Source: a virus
IMG/VR virus record: IMGVR_UViG_3300037264_001193
Location: 1 to 33,497 of that record
Length of the DNA stretch: 33,497 nucleotides
Strand: one strand, 5' to 3'
The stretch's first letter is position 1; each line of letters opens with the position of its first letter. Below are positions 6,934 through 14,029 of this stretch, piece by piece. Below the pieces are notes generated by a model. The model ran no database searches, had not been told where the DNA came from, and was given only the letters and a program-made list of their open reading frames with translations. Made by a program: the position numbers and the translations under genes.

Positions 6934-7967
6934 TGGCCGCACGCACGCAAGGCGCTCTGCTGCGGAGGATCGACGAGCAATCGCGCCGCGCGCTGCGGAC
7001 CGGCGAGGAGGCGGACGTCCGTGGCCTTATCCGGATGTACGACGAGGCGCTCGCGGATCTGCGCGCGATCCTCTCTGACTCGCTCGACGAACTCGAGGAC
7101 GTCGACGGAGACGATCGGCGCCGCGCCTATCTGTCGTGGAAGATCAACCGCGAGCATCAGCTCAGCCAGCAGATCGAGCGGCGTCTCGCGCAGCTTCGAT
7201 CCGACTGGACGCTCGCCTTCCGAGACGGGCTTCTGCGGCAGGCGACCGAGCAGGCGCTCTGGGAAGGCTACGCGATCGACCAGGCGACGCCGCCGTCGAT
7301 CCGCGTAGACGTTTCCGCCATGACGGCCACGATTCCAGACGCGGTCGTCAACGCTCCGTGGAAGGGCGCGATGTTCTCCGATCGGATCTGGCTGCTGACC
7401 GACGATATCGCGCGCGAGATGCAGCAGCAGGTCGGGCAGGGCGCGCTGCTGGGCGAGAGCGTCGATCAGATCGTGCGCCGCATTCGAGATCTCGACGTGC
7501 TCGATGGCAACGTGCCGCCCCGCTACGCAATCGAGACGCTCGCGCGCACCGAACTCATGCGGGCCTCTGACCGCGCGCGCGAGCTGTCCTACGCCGAGAA
7601 CTCGGACGTCGTCACGGGCGAGGAGGTCGTCGTCTCGCTGGACCAGCGGACCTGCGAGATCTGCGGGCCGATCGACGGGAAGCTGCTCGACTCGGACGAG
7701 GTGCAGGACTGGCTGGCGGCGAACAATGCGGAGAGCCGCCCACCTTTTCATCCCCGCTGCCGAGACACGACAGCGCCACGCCTGAAGCCGTGGGGCGAGC
7801 TGCTGAGCGTCGGAGAGGCGCCGGACGATCTCGAGCGGTTCGAGGACGAGGAGCGGGTGATCCGCGATCCACGGACCGGGAAGTCGCGGCTTGCGCCGAC
7901 GATGGACTTCGCAGAGTGGCAGCGGTTTGCACGCGGGACGGCACTCGGTGTAGCGTTGCGCCGATGA
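6933..7967 (+). CDS. Mu gpF / SPP1 gp7-like head morphogenesis (minor head) protein
   Basis: The 344-residue protein starts at a GTG that shares one base with the portal stop (TAGTG). The C-terminal half has the family signature: ARTELMRASDRARELSY (204-220), then LDQRTCEICGPIDGK (236-250) and PPFHPRCRD (270-278), where C241, C244, H273 and C276 resemble a metal site. The N-terminal 115 residues are long Arg/Glu-rich helices. Family members are minor capsid proteins attached near the portal; SPP1 gp7 affects DNA ejection. Length and position are normal. Confidence 0.88.
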   Translation: MAARTQGALLRRIDEQSRRALRTGEEADVRGLIRMYDEALADLRAILSDSLDELEDVDGDDRRRAYLSWKINREHQLSQQIERRLAQLRSDWTLAFRDGLLRQATEQALWEGYAIDQATPPSIRVDVSAMTATIPDAVVNAPWKGAMFSDRIWLLTDDIAREMQQQVGQGALLGESVDQIVRRIRDLDVLDGNVPPRYAIETLARTELMRASDRARELSYAENSDVVTGEEVVVSLDQRTCEICGPIDGKLLDSDEVQDWLAANNAESRPPFHPRCRDTTAPRLKPWGELLSVGEAPDDLERFEDEERVIRDPRTGKSRLAPTMDFAEWQRFARGTALGVALRR

Positions 7968-8179
7968 GCGAGATTGGCGAGGTTCCTCTTGAGCGCCTCC
8001 GTGAGTGCGCTCGGATTCTTCTCGGACACCGAGTTCCGACCGTGAAATGCCTACGGTGCGGCGTGAAGTTCATGGTGATCTGGAAGGCGAGCCAACCCGA
8101 TTCGATCTTCCGGCCTACTGGAACCGTGCCGATCGAAGACGACATGGTCTGCGAGGAATGCGAGTTCGGGAGCCGATGA
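7964..8179 (+). CDS. Small zinc-ribbon protein
   Basis: The 71-residue protein begins at an ATG in an ATGA overlap. It has two CxxC knuckles, CLRC about residue 29-32 and CEEC near the C-terminus, separated by about 30 residues with a beta-rich middle (VKFMVIWK). This is the layout of a single zinc ribbon. Small zinc-ribbon proteins are frequent in phage morphogenesis blocks, but their role there is usually unknown. It is coupled to the head morphogenesis gene upstream and a tiny gene downstream. Confidence 0.7.
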   Translation: MSEIGEVPLERLRECARILLGHRVPTVKCLRCGVKFMVIWKASQPDSIFRPTGTVPIEDDMVCEECEFGSR

Positions 8180-8310
8180 AGCCGATCCAAGAGACGAACG
8201 CGCCGAAGCCGAAGCGCTACGTCGAACCTGCGAAGGAACCGGCGAAGCCAAAGCTGGCACGAGTCCAAGAAGTCAACGGGCAGCCCGCCCGACGGAGGGT
8301 AGAGCGATGA
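8176..8310 (+). CDS. Very small Lys/Pro-rich hypothetical protein
   Basis: The 44-residue product is almost entirely Lys, Pro, Glu and Arg (KPKRYVEPAKEPAKPKLARV) and is probably disordered. It starts at an ATG in an ATGA overlap and ends in another ATGA overlap. That double coupling is the main reason to accept it. No function is suggested. Confidence 0.55.
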   Translation: MKPIQETNAPKPKRYVEPAKEPAKPKLARVQEVNGQPARRRVER

Positions 8311-8720
8311 GCGCAACGAAGATCGGGAACGGTCCTCTGTTCGTCGAGCGGGAGGGCAAGCTCGTCCACCTTCGGATCCACAACGGGCCGAGGCCCTCGG
8401 GTCTCTCGCTAGAGGTCGAAGAGGCGAGGCAGCTCTCGAGTGAGCTGCGAACGATGGTCAAGCTGATCGACTTCGATGCCGAGAAGTTGACGAGGGCGGC
8501 GACCGAGAAGAAGCTGGCGGAAGAGGCGGCCCTGGTGGCTGCGGCGAAGGCGAAGGCCGAGGAGAACGATCGGATCGCTGCCGAGGCGGAAACCAAGGCG
8601 AAGGCGGACGCCGAGGGGGCCGCGAAGGTCGCCGAGGAAGAGGCGCGCCGGAAGGCGGAGGCCGCTGCGGCTGCGCCGCCGGAGGACACGACGACCGAGA
8701 ACACGCCCGCTCCGAAGTAG
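8307..8720 (+). CDS. Coiled-coil, Ala/Lys/Glu-rich hypothetical protein
   Basis: The 137-residue protein starts at an ATG in an ATGA overlap. Residues 1-45 form a compact, probably beta-strand-rich head (GPLFVEREGKLVHLRIHNG). Residues 48-125 are a long charged helix with repeated AKAKAEE and AEEEARRKAEA units, a clear coiled-coil candidate. The tail is Pro/Thr-rich. Such a shape would fit a scaffold or assembly helper in the head region, but the neighbouring protease gene already carries a scaffold-like domain, so the role is open. Confidence 0.6.
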   Translation: MSATKIGNGPLFVEREGKLVHLRIHNGPRPSGLSLEVEEARQLSSELRTMVKLIDFDAEKLTRAATEKKLAEEAALVAAAKAKAEENDRIAAEAETKAKADAEGAAKVAEEEARRKAEAAAAAPPEDTTTENTPAPK

Positions 8721-9205
8721 TGCCCGCATCCCCGCTCGACCTGATCGCACAGGACCGGATCCTCGGCCCGATGGTCCGGAATGCGTCGCTCTCGCAGGCC
8801 GTCTACGGACTCATGCACGGGCTGCTCGGCGCGTGCGCCGACCACGGCTGGACGCCAGAGGCGATCCGGTTCCGCGACGTCTCGCTGAATGACGCCGGTC
8901 TGTTCCTCGCGCGTTTCAACCGTGGCGGATCGGGCTGGTCGCCTGGCGGGATGCACACCGACAGCCTGCGCTCGGTCGCGGAGTCCGGCGCCCGCGAGTC
9001 GCTCGACTTCCTTCGCCGCTGCCGATCTTTTCGACGGCTCATGGAGACTATCTACGATCGCGCGATCCGCTACGCGCACGACGGCGCCGTTCCGTTCGAG
9101 GCGATGGAGTTCGGCCTCGCGCGGATCAACGACGACGGGCGCGTCTGGATGCGTTTCTACCGGAACGACGAGGACCGGATATGCGACGAGCGCGCGGGCA
9201 AGTAG
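8720..9205 (+). CDS. Hypothetical protein of the head module
   Basis: The 161-residue protein starts at a GTG overlapping the previous stop by one base (TAGTG). It appears to be a soluble mixed alpha/beta protein without Cys motifs beyond scattered residues: hydrophobic helix QAVYGLMHGLLGACAD, a central Gly/Ser loop GGSGWSPGGMHT, and a C-terminal strand-rich part (RVWMRFYRND). No membrane segment or signal peptide is visible. I do not recognise the family. Gene order places it among head accessory genes. Confidence 0.55.
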   Translation: MPASPLDLIAQDRILGPMVRNASLSQAVYGLMHGLLGACADHGWTPEAIRFRDVSLNDAGLFLARFNRGGSGWSPGGMHTDSLRSVAESGARESLDFLRRCRSFRRLMETIYDRAIRYAHDGAVPFEAMEFGLARINDDGRVWMRFYRNDEDRICDERAGK

Positions 9206-9477
9206 TCGGGCTGCCGGAGTACACGTTCGGGCGCGCAAACGGGCGCGTCGTTCCGGTCGAGGTCCGGATCACGGTCCTGCTGCCAGCCGGCGACGAGCGC
9301 AAGTCCGTCCTGACGGCAGCGATCGCATGGCGCGAGGCGGCGGTCGTCGCGGCCGCGAAGGCTCGCGTTCCGCAGAAGAAGATCGCGCACGATTGGGGCA
9401 TGACGCAGCCGGGGATCTCGCGGATCCTGTCGGCCCATGCGCGCCGCATATCTCCGGCGTTGCGGAAGGGGCGGTAG
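9181..9477 (+). CDS. Small helix-turn-helix DNA-binding protein inside the head operon
   Basis: The 98-residue protein starts at an ATG overlapping the previous gene by 25 bases. Residues 1-45 look like a small beta domain (VVPVEVRITVLLP). Residues 63-84, VPQKKIAHDWGMTQPGISRI, have the spacing of a helix-turn-helix: hydrophobic I at the first helix, G at the turn, IS-RIL in the recognition helix. This resembles sigma-region-4 or Cro-type units. A DNA-binding regulator here is unusual. The 3' part of the gene contains copy 2 of the ATGCGYGCCGCATA inverted repeat, 46 bases before the next gene's start, so it may act locally. Confidence 0.65.
   Translation: MRRARGQVVGLPEYTFGRANGRVVPVEVRITVLLPAGDERKSVLTAAIAWREAAVVAAAKARVPQKKIAHDWGMTQPGISRILSAHARRISPALRKGR
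9437..9450. repeat. Inverted-repeat motif ATGCGYGCCGCATA, copy 2
   Basis: ATGCGCGCCGCATA lies inside the HTH gene, 46 bases before the protease-scaffold start. It is identical to the copy at 26349 (match extends one further T) and differs by one base from the copy at 2447. It could be an operator, though this copy also codes for protein. Confidence 0.35.
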
Positions 9478-9496
9478 CGGGCGGACTCTCCGCCCG
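9478..9496 (+). promoter_or_regulatory. Hairpin sequestering the start codon of the protease-scaffold gene
   Basis: CGGGCGGA (9478-9485), loop CTC, and TCCGCCCG (9489-9496) form a perfect 8-bp GC stem; a G-U pair (9477-9497) could extend it. The last stem base is the G of the GTG start. No good Shine-Dalgarno is visible. The 1-base to 3-base distance between stem and start suggests translation is held low unless ribosomes from upstream melt it. Confidence 0.5.
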
Positions 9497-10905
9497 TGAT
9501 CCCGAAGTGGTCTCCGAAGATCCGCCTGACGGAAGCGTCGCGCGCGGTCAAGCTCGTCGCCGCGCAGGGCGCCGGAAACGTCCGGCAGGTCGCAGACGCG
9601 ATCGAGGTCTGCGTGATCTCGGAAGGTCCGGGGAACTCGCGCGACGGCCACTGGTACACCGCCGCCGCGATCGAGTCCGGCGTCCAGGTGTTCGACGGCG
9701 CCAAGGCGTTCATGGATCACCCGAGCGCGGACGAGGAGCAGAACCGTCCGGAGAGATCGGGACGCGACATCGTCGGCTACTACCGGAGCCCGCGCGTCGT
9801 GATCGAGGCGGACGGTCGGAAGGCGCTCTACGCGACGTTCGAGCTCGCGGCCCCCGAGGATCCGGCGCGGGAGTCCGACATCGTCAAGCAGGCGAGGGGA
9901 CTGATCGAAACGGCGATTCGGCACGCGCGGACCTACGGGACGGCGCAGCCGTTCTTCGGGATCTCGATCAACGCCGACGGCGAAGAGGCGCCGGCGCAGA
10001 TCGACGGCAAGGAGTTCCGAGCAGTAACGCGATTCCTGGCGGCGACGTCCGCCGATCTTGTCACCTTCCCCGCGGCGCGAGGACGCTTCGTCGGGGATCT
10101 GGCTTCCGTCCGCGAGGCGGTACGGGCCGGAAACATGAGGGAGGCGAAAGCCATGAAGCGGAAAATCGAATCCGAAGCGACCAAGCGGTTTCGTGCCGCG
10201 CTGAAGAAGATGGCGTCGACCGACGACGCCGAGGCGCGCGGTTCGCTCGCCGCCGAGATGGAGGGCTACCTGAAGGCGACCGAAGACGCCGAGAACGCGC
10301 TGAAGCCGGAAGACGAGATGCCGGCGGACGAGGCGAAGGCGAAGGCTGCGGCGGAAGCGAAGTCCAAGGCTGCCGAGGAAGCCAAGGCCGCCGAGGAAGC
10401 GCGCGCGAAGGCCGCCGAAGAGGCGAAGCGCGAGAGCGACGAGGCCGGAGACGGCGAGGCCGAGGAGTCGGCGGCCGCCAAGGCCGGTCAGCTCCGCGAG
10501 TCCGCGAAGATCGTCGCCGAGAAGAACCCCGAGCTGGCGCAGTCGCTCGAGGCGCAGGCGAAGGCGCTCGAGACGCGCGGCGGGCAGTTCGTGAAGAAGA
10601 ACGGCCGGATCCGGTCGCTCGAGGCCGAGAACCGCGCACTCCGCTCGGTCGTCTCGGCGCGTAAGCTGCTCGCCGAGTCCGACATCCCGGCTGGCGTGCT
10701 GTCCGAGTCGGACCTCTACGGTCTGAGCGAGGACGAGCAGCGCCGCGAGATCGAGCGCACCCGGCGGGTCGTGCGCTCGGTCGAGGCGAGCGTCGGTCCG
10801 GTTCGCTCTCTCGTCGAGGGCGCCGGTCCGCGACTGACCGGACACCCGAGCACGGGCGCGGACGAGCTGATCGCTCGTCACAGCCTCCCCACGCGGGCGA
10901 GCTAG
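9496..10905 (+). CDS. Prohead maturation protease fused to a capsid scaffold domain
   Basis: The 469-residue protein has two parts. Residues 35-200 look like a prohead protease: GHWYTAAAIESG (51-62), AFMDHPS with candidate catalytic His75, DIVGYYRSPR, FFGISINADG with candidate Ser157, and TSADLVTFPAARG (184-196), a common phage protease segment. Residues 210-345 are an Ala/Lys/Glu-rich coiled coil typical of scaffolds, and 345-469 is a charged helical tail. The scaffold would template the capsid shell and the protease would then digest it. The GTG start is chosen because no other start keeps the first strands. Start and hairpin are described at 9478. The order portal, gpF, protease-scaffold, decoration, capsid is standard. 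Confidence 0.8.
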   Translation: MIPKWSPKIRLTEASRAVKLVAAQGAGNVRQVADAIEVCVISEGPGNSRDGHWYTAAAIESGVQVFDGAKAFMDHPSADEEQNRPERSGRDIVGYYRSPRVVIEADGRKALYATFELAAPEDPARESDIVKQARGLIETAIRHARTYGTAQPFFGISINADGEEAPAQIDGKEFRAVTRFLAATSADLVTFPAARGRFVGDLASVREAVRAGNMREAKAMKRKIESEATKRFRAALKKMASTDDAEARGSLAAEMEGYLKATEDAENALKPEDEMPADEAKAKAAAEAKSKAAEEAKAAEEARAKAAEEAKRESDEAGDGEAEESAAAKAGQLRESAKIVAEKNPELAQSLEAQAKALETRGGQFVKKNGRIRSLEAENRALRSVVSARKLLAESDIPAGVLSESDLYGLSEDEQRREIERTRRVVRSVEASVGPVRSLVEGAGPRLTGHPSTGADELIARHSLPTRAS

Positions 10906-10940
10906 GGCTCGCCGCACCCACGAAGTAACCGACCGAACCG

Positions 10941-10955
10941 AAGGAGGAACTCCCG
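10941..10955 (+). promoter_or_regulatory. Strong Shine-Dalgarno leader of the putative decoration gene
   Basis: AAGGAGG (10941-10947) sits eight bases before the ATG at 10956 within a short GC-rich leader. The same CGAAGGAGGAA element precedes the capsid gene at 11501. These two are the best ribosome-binding sites in the window and point to very high translation. Confidence 0.8.
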
Positions 10956-11477
10956 ATGGCGACTCAGGACAGGGCAGCGTTCGTGCGCGACACGCTCGAG
11001 GGCGTCCGCATGAACGCGGACATCGCTGCGACGATCGAGTCCGGCGTCTTCGTTCGGCGGGCGACCGTCGTCGGCGAAGAGGTCTTCCAGAAGGCGACGA
11101 CCACCGCGCACGGAACGACGCTGCTCGGCGTCTCGCAGGTCCGCACGCCGCTCCCGAAGGGTGAGCCGGGCGGACCCGAAGAGCCGTCGATCCGCTCCGG
11201 GCTCATCAAGCTCATCGGTCTCTACTCGATGAGCGGGCGCGCCGCCGAGACCTACCAGGCGTTCGACTACCTGGTGATCGACGGCACGCCGGCCGACGGC
11301 CAGTCCGTGCGCCTGTACGACCCGGGCGGCGGCGACACGTTCGACCAGATCGTCGGGATCGTCTGGCCCGGCATGGCGATCGGCGGAGTGGCCGGCTCCG
11401 CGTTCAACATCCCGGTCTGGATCGCGCCGCGCGGTCTCGGTCGTAACAACGGAGTCGACTCGCTCGTCCTGGTCTAG
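10956..11477 (+). CDS. Putative capsid decoration (head stabilisation) protein
   Basis: The 173-residue protein starts at an ATG with a near-perfect Shine-Dalgarno. It lies between the protease-scaffold and the major capsid gene, the normal place of a decoration protein, and shares its leader type with the capsid gene, so it should be abundant. It is strand-rich with many Gly (VIDGTPADGQSVRLYDPG, IVGIVWPGMAIGGVAGSAFN), as expected of a small beta-barrel that sits on capsomers. No detectable motif proves this; the call rests on position, size and expression signals. Confidence 0.6.
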   Translation: MATQDRAAFVRDTLEGVRMNADIAATIESGVFVRRATVVGEEVFQKATTTAHGTTLLGVSQVRTPLPKGEPGGPEEPSIRSGLIKLIGLYSMSGRAAETYQAFDYLVIDGTPADGQSVRLYDPGGGDTFDQIVGIVWPGMAIGGVAGSAFNIPVWIAPRGLGRNNGVDSLVLV

Positions 11478-11500
11478 CGACCAGCCCCCCACGAAACCCG

Positions 11501-11516
11501 AAGGAGGAAATCCCCG
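11501..11516 (+). promoter_or_regulatory. Strong Shine-Dalgarno leader of the major capsid gene
   Basis: AAGGAGG (11501-11507) is nine bases before the ATG at 11517. It repeats the CGAAGGAGGAA element found before the gene at 10956. This fits the high expression needed for the capsid subunit. Confidence 0.8.
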
Positions 11517-12719
11517 ATGCTGACCGCCCGGAAGCTCATGGAGGCCGCAGTGAAGCGCGGCACGCAGCTCGTCGCCGAAGAGACGCCGAGCTACATCCGC
11601 TCGTTCGTCGAGCGGGTCGACATCGACAGCCCCGACTACTCGATCGCGCGCATGGGCGCTGCGGTGCGAGAGGCGGCGCTCGGGTCGATGCGCGAGGCGA
11701 CGCCGTCGGGCGCGATGGGCCAGCTCCTGCGCGCGCAGACGCAGCGGATCATGGATGCGTGGTACACCGAGAATCAGGACAACCTGTCCTATCTCGCTGT
11801 CTGCGCGACCGTGAGCTCGAAGCAGCGGGGCGAGTTCTACAACCCGCTGCACAGCGCGGTCGTCCAGTCCGAGACCGTCGGCGGCGAGCCCTACGGCGAG
11901 TCCGCGGTTCGGGGCGAAGATCTCTTCGTCCGGAACAAGAAGTTCATGGGCGGAGAGTCGTTCGAAATGGAGCTGGTCGACGACGACCAGACCGGACAGA
12001 TCCGGCAGCGTCAGCAGGATCTCGCCGAGGCCGCGCAACGGACGCTCGAGATCTACTTCGCGCAGCGGATGCTCGGCACGGCCGGCACGTTCGGCCCGCT
12101 GACGATCCCGGCGTCGAACTGGATCAACTTCTCCTCGAGCGTGAACGAGTTCAACAACACGCTCGCGGGGCTGTGGACGCCGCGCGTCGGCACCGCCGGA
12201 CTCGGCAACCGTCTCGCGACGATGCGGCCGCTCTCGGCACCGGCACTGAAGGAAGCGAACACGCTGCTCCGGCAGATGCGCGACTTGAACGGCAACCGTC
12301 TCGGCTACAAGGCCGACACGCTGCTGATCTCGCCGAGCGACGAGATCCACGCCGCCATCATCGCGAACTCGTCCTTCTACCCGACCGTCCAGGGCCAGCA
12401 GGGCCAGACGTTCAACACGGCCGACTCCGGCCGTGCCGGGGCGCAGGGAGCGGTGAACCCGTGGAAGGGCGCCTTCGAAGTGGTCATCAACCGCTACCTG
12501 CCGGACTGGTCCTGCTGGCTCGGCATGAAGGGCCGCGGGGTCGTGTTCCAGCTCCGCGACGCGATCCAGATCACGCAGGAAGCGCCGAACGCCGGCAAGA
12601 GCCACGACACGGACACGCTGCGGCTGCGAAGCCGGGCGCGGTGGGAGTTCGAGGTCACCGGTCCGAGGACCTGGATCCAGCTCTCCGACGGCACGGGGGC
12701 CGGCGTGGGTTCCTACTGA
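11517..12719 (+). CDS. Major capsid protein (HK97-fold type, inferred)
   Basis: The 400-residue protein lies after protease-scaffold and decoration genes and has the strongest leader in the region. The N-terminal 90 residues are helical and could be an assembly domain. A probable E-loop region with KQRGEFYNPLHSAVVQSETV (about 102-121) and RNKKFMGGESFEMELVDDD follows. The long helix QQDLAEAAQRTLEIYFAQRM resembles the HK97 spine helix, and DTLLISPSDEIHAAIIANSS with YLPDWSCWLGMKGRG and ITQEAPNAGKSHDTDTLRLR resembles the A-domain of capsids such as Mu gpT. I infer the HK97 fold from this order and from size. Remote family assignment would need structure prediction. Confidence 0.82.
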   Translation: MLTARKLMEAAVKRGTQLVAEETPSYIRSFVERVDIDSPDYSIARMGAAVREAALGSMREATPSGAMGQLLRAQTQRIMDAWYTENQDNLSYLAVCATVSSKQRGEFYNPLHSAVVQSETVGGEPYGESAVRGEDLFVRNKKFMGGESFEMELVDDDQTGQIRQRQQDLAEAAQRTLEIYFAQRMLGTAGTFGPLTIPASNWINFSSSVNEFNNTLAGLWTPRVGTAGLGNRLATMRPLSAPALKEANTLLRQMRDLNGNRLGYKADTLLISPSDEIHAAIIANSSFYPTVQGQQGQTFNTADSGRAGAQGAVNPWKGAFEVVINRYLPDWSCWLGMKGRGVVFQLRDAIQITQEAPNAGKSHDTDTLRLRSRARWEFEVTGPRTWIQLSDGTGAGVGSY

Positions 12720-12740
12720 CCCTGACGGTCAGTTATTCGG

Positions 12741-13247
12741 ATGAACGACGCAGCGCAGAGCGAGGGCCCCGGGGAACTGGGGCCCTCGCCTCTTATCAAG
12801 GTTTGCTCGAAGTGCAAGGAACCGAAGCGTCTGACGGCCGAGTTCTGGTTCCGCAACAAGTCGCGGCCGTCTGGATTCACCGACTTCTACTGCAAAGCGT
12901 GCTGGGTCTGGTGGGTCCGCGAGTATCGAAAGAAGTCACCGGAGAGACACCGACGATGGCAAAAGATCAGCGATCTTCGGCGCCACGGTCACGAGAAGTG
13001 GCGCGGTATATGGCAGAAGTATCGCCTCACCCGCGAGCAATACGAGGCGATGCTCGTTGCTCAGGGCGGAACGTGCGCGAACCCTCTGTGTGGCGATTCG
13101 CTCGCGAAGCCACACGTCGACCACGACCACGCGACGGGCAAGGTTCGCGGCGTCCTCTGCCAAGGCTGCAACATCGCGCTCGGAGCGATTCGAGAGAACG
13201 AGGACCGGCTTCGCGGACTCTCTCTCTACATCCGGAAGGTGCGCTGA
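12741..13247 (+). CDS. Free-standing HNH endonuclease, recombination endonuclease VII family
   Basis: The 168-residue protein has an N-terminal zinc-binding treble, VCSKCKEPKRLTAEFWFRN then YCKAC, followed by a basic linker and the endonuclease VII core: YRLTREQYEAMLVAQGGTCA, then PHVDHDHATGKVRGVLCQGC and NIALGAIREN. The D-H-D-H plus Asn of the core are the metal and catalytic residues of the family, which includes T4 gp49, a Holliday-junction resolvase. Phages often carry such genes as free-standing mobile nucleases. It interrupts the usual step from capsid to connector genes, which supports that. The ATG at 12741 is the only reasonable start; its early codons contain the hairpin at 12760. 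Confidence 0.9.
   Translation: MNDAAQSEGPGELGPSPLIKVCSKCKEPKRLTAEFWFRNKSRPSGFTDFYCKACWVWWVREYRKKSPERHRRWQKISDLRRHGHEKWRGIWQKYRLTREQYEAMLVAQGGTCANPLCGDSLAKPHVDHDHATGKVRGVLCQGCNIALGAIRENEDRLRGLSLYIRKVR
12760..12789 (+). terminator. Strong GC hairpin after the capsid gene (terminator-like, inside the HNH start)
   Basis: GCGAGGGCCCC (12760-12770) pairs perfectly with GGGGCCCTCGC (12779-12789) around an 8-base loop. It is followed by CTCTTATC rather than a long T run. It begins 41 bases after the capsid stop, the usual place for a transcription attenuator or 3' mRNA stabiliser, but overlaps codons 7-17 of the HNH gene. Termination strength is uncertain. Confidence 0.5.
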
Positions 13248-13248
13248 C

Positions 13249-13638
13249 GTGTTCCTGCTGACGGAGCCCGCCGGCGCGCGCGGGGGGGTCGAGGACATCC
13301 TCGATCCCTTCGCGCGTGTCGAGGCCGAAGAGGCGGCGGAGTCGAAGCGAGAGGCACGGCCGCTCACGACCGAGGCTCAGATCGCTCGGGTGCTGGGCGC
13401 GCCGTGCTGGCGGCGCCGCGTCACGTTCCTCGACGTCGAGAAGCGGGTCGCGGCGACCTTCTGGCTCGTATTCGACCGGCCGCGCGTCATCTGCGACGTC
13501 CTGCCGCGCGGGCTCCGAAAGGAGCAGTTCGAGTGGCGGGCGGAAATCGCTCGATCGCACGGGTTCCGGTACGTCGCTTTCGTGGACGGTGTGAAGGTGG
13601 AAGAGACCGAACTCCGGCGAGCTGCCGGGAAGGAGTAG
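13249..13638 (+). CDS. Hypothetical protein between nuclease and connector genes
   Basis: The 129-residue protein starts at a GTG two bases after the HNH stop. The first 45 residues are acidic with the segment GGVEDILDPFARVEAEEAAE. The C-terminal part has a compact alpha/beta look: RRRVTFLDVEKRVAATFWLV, then IICDV-like strand RPRVICDVLPRG, and EIARSHGFRYVAFVDG. This loosely resembles small nuclease-fold domains in having a strand-turn-strand-helix layout, but I see no complete catalytic motif. I do not assign a function. It may be a passenger of the nuclease insertion or a head-completion protein. Confidence 0.55.
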   Translation: MFLLTEPAGARGGVEDILDPFARVEAEEAAESKREARPLTTEAQIARVLGAPCWRRRVTFLDVEKRVAATFWLVFDRPRVICDVLPRGLRKEQFEWRAEIARSHGFRYVAFVDGVKVEETELRRAAGKE

Positions 13639-13641
13639 GCG

Positions 13642-14025
13642 ATGCAAAGCGAACTCACGCGCGACCTGTCGGACCGGATCGGCCAGCAGACCGGAGTCAT
13701 CGTCCCGACCGTCCTCGCTGGCGTCGGGCTGTCGTCGGCCGGGCCCGGCATCACGACCGGCGCCGTCTACTGCGGCGACGTCGAGAACGTGCGGGTCCAG
13801 GTCGTGAATGAGACCGCGAACCCGATCGCGACCTGCAAGGTGCAGGGCTGCGCGGGCCCGGCCGACTCGCCGGATGCGCAGTGGGTCGACGAGCAGGATC
13901 TCTCGCCGATCCCCGCGAACGACCAGAAGACGGCGGTCGTCCAGGGCAAGGGTTGGCGCTGGATGCGGCTCGTCGCCGAGGAAGCGCTCGGCGGCACCAT
14001 GACGATCCGCTGGTCCGGCCGGTAG
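13642..14025 (+). CDS. Hypothetical strand-rich structural protein
   Basis: The 127-residue protein starts at an ATG preceded by GAAGGAGTAGGCG, a good Shine-Dalgarno within the previous stop region. It is rich in Gly, Val and Thr and likely beta-sheet: GVIVPTVLAGVGLSSAGPG, then NVRVQVVNETANPIATCKVQ, and a final strand TMTIRWSGR. It has two Cys and no membrane segment. Position between capsid and connector genes suggests a minor head or head-fibre protein, but this is only positional. Confidence 0.55.
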   Translation: MQSELTRDLSDRIGQQTGVIVPTVLAGVGLSSAGPGITTGAVYCGDVENVRVQVVNETANPIATCKVQGCAGPADSPDAQWVDEQDLSPIPANDQKTAVVQGKGWRWMRLVAEEALGGTMTIRWSGR

Positions 14026-14029
14026 CAGC

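Noticed and set aside
8889-10664. Long + strand frame of 591 codons across 8720-10905
   Set aside because: Arg/Ser-rich out-of-frame reading; the three real genes there have overlaps and motifs.
9157-10917. Minus-strand open frame of 586 codons under the protease-scaffold gene
   Set aside because: Leu/Arg/Gly-rich shadow; the + strand product has protease and coiled-coil features.
13249-13638. PD-(D/E)XK nuclease call for the gene after the HNH endonuclease
   Set aside because: The strand-helix layout is suggestive, but no D...(D/E)XK residues line up.
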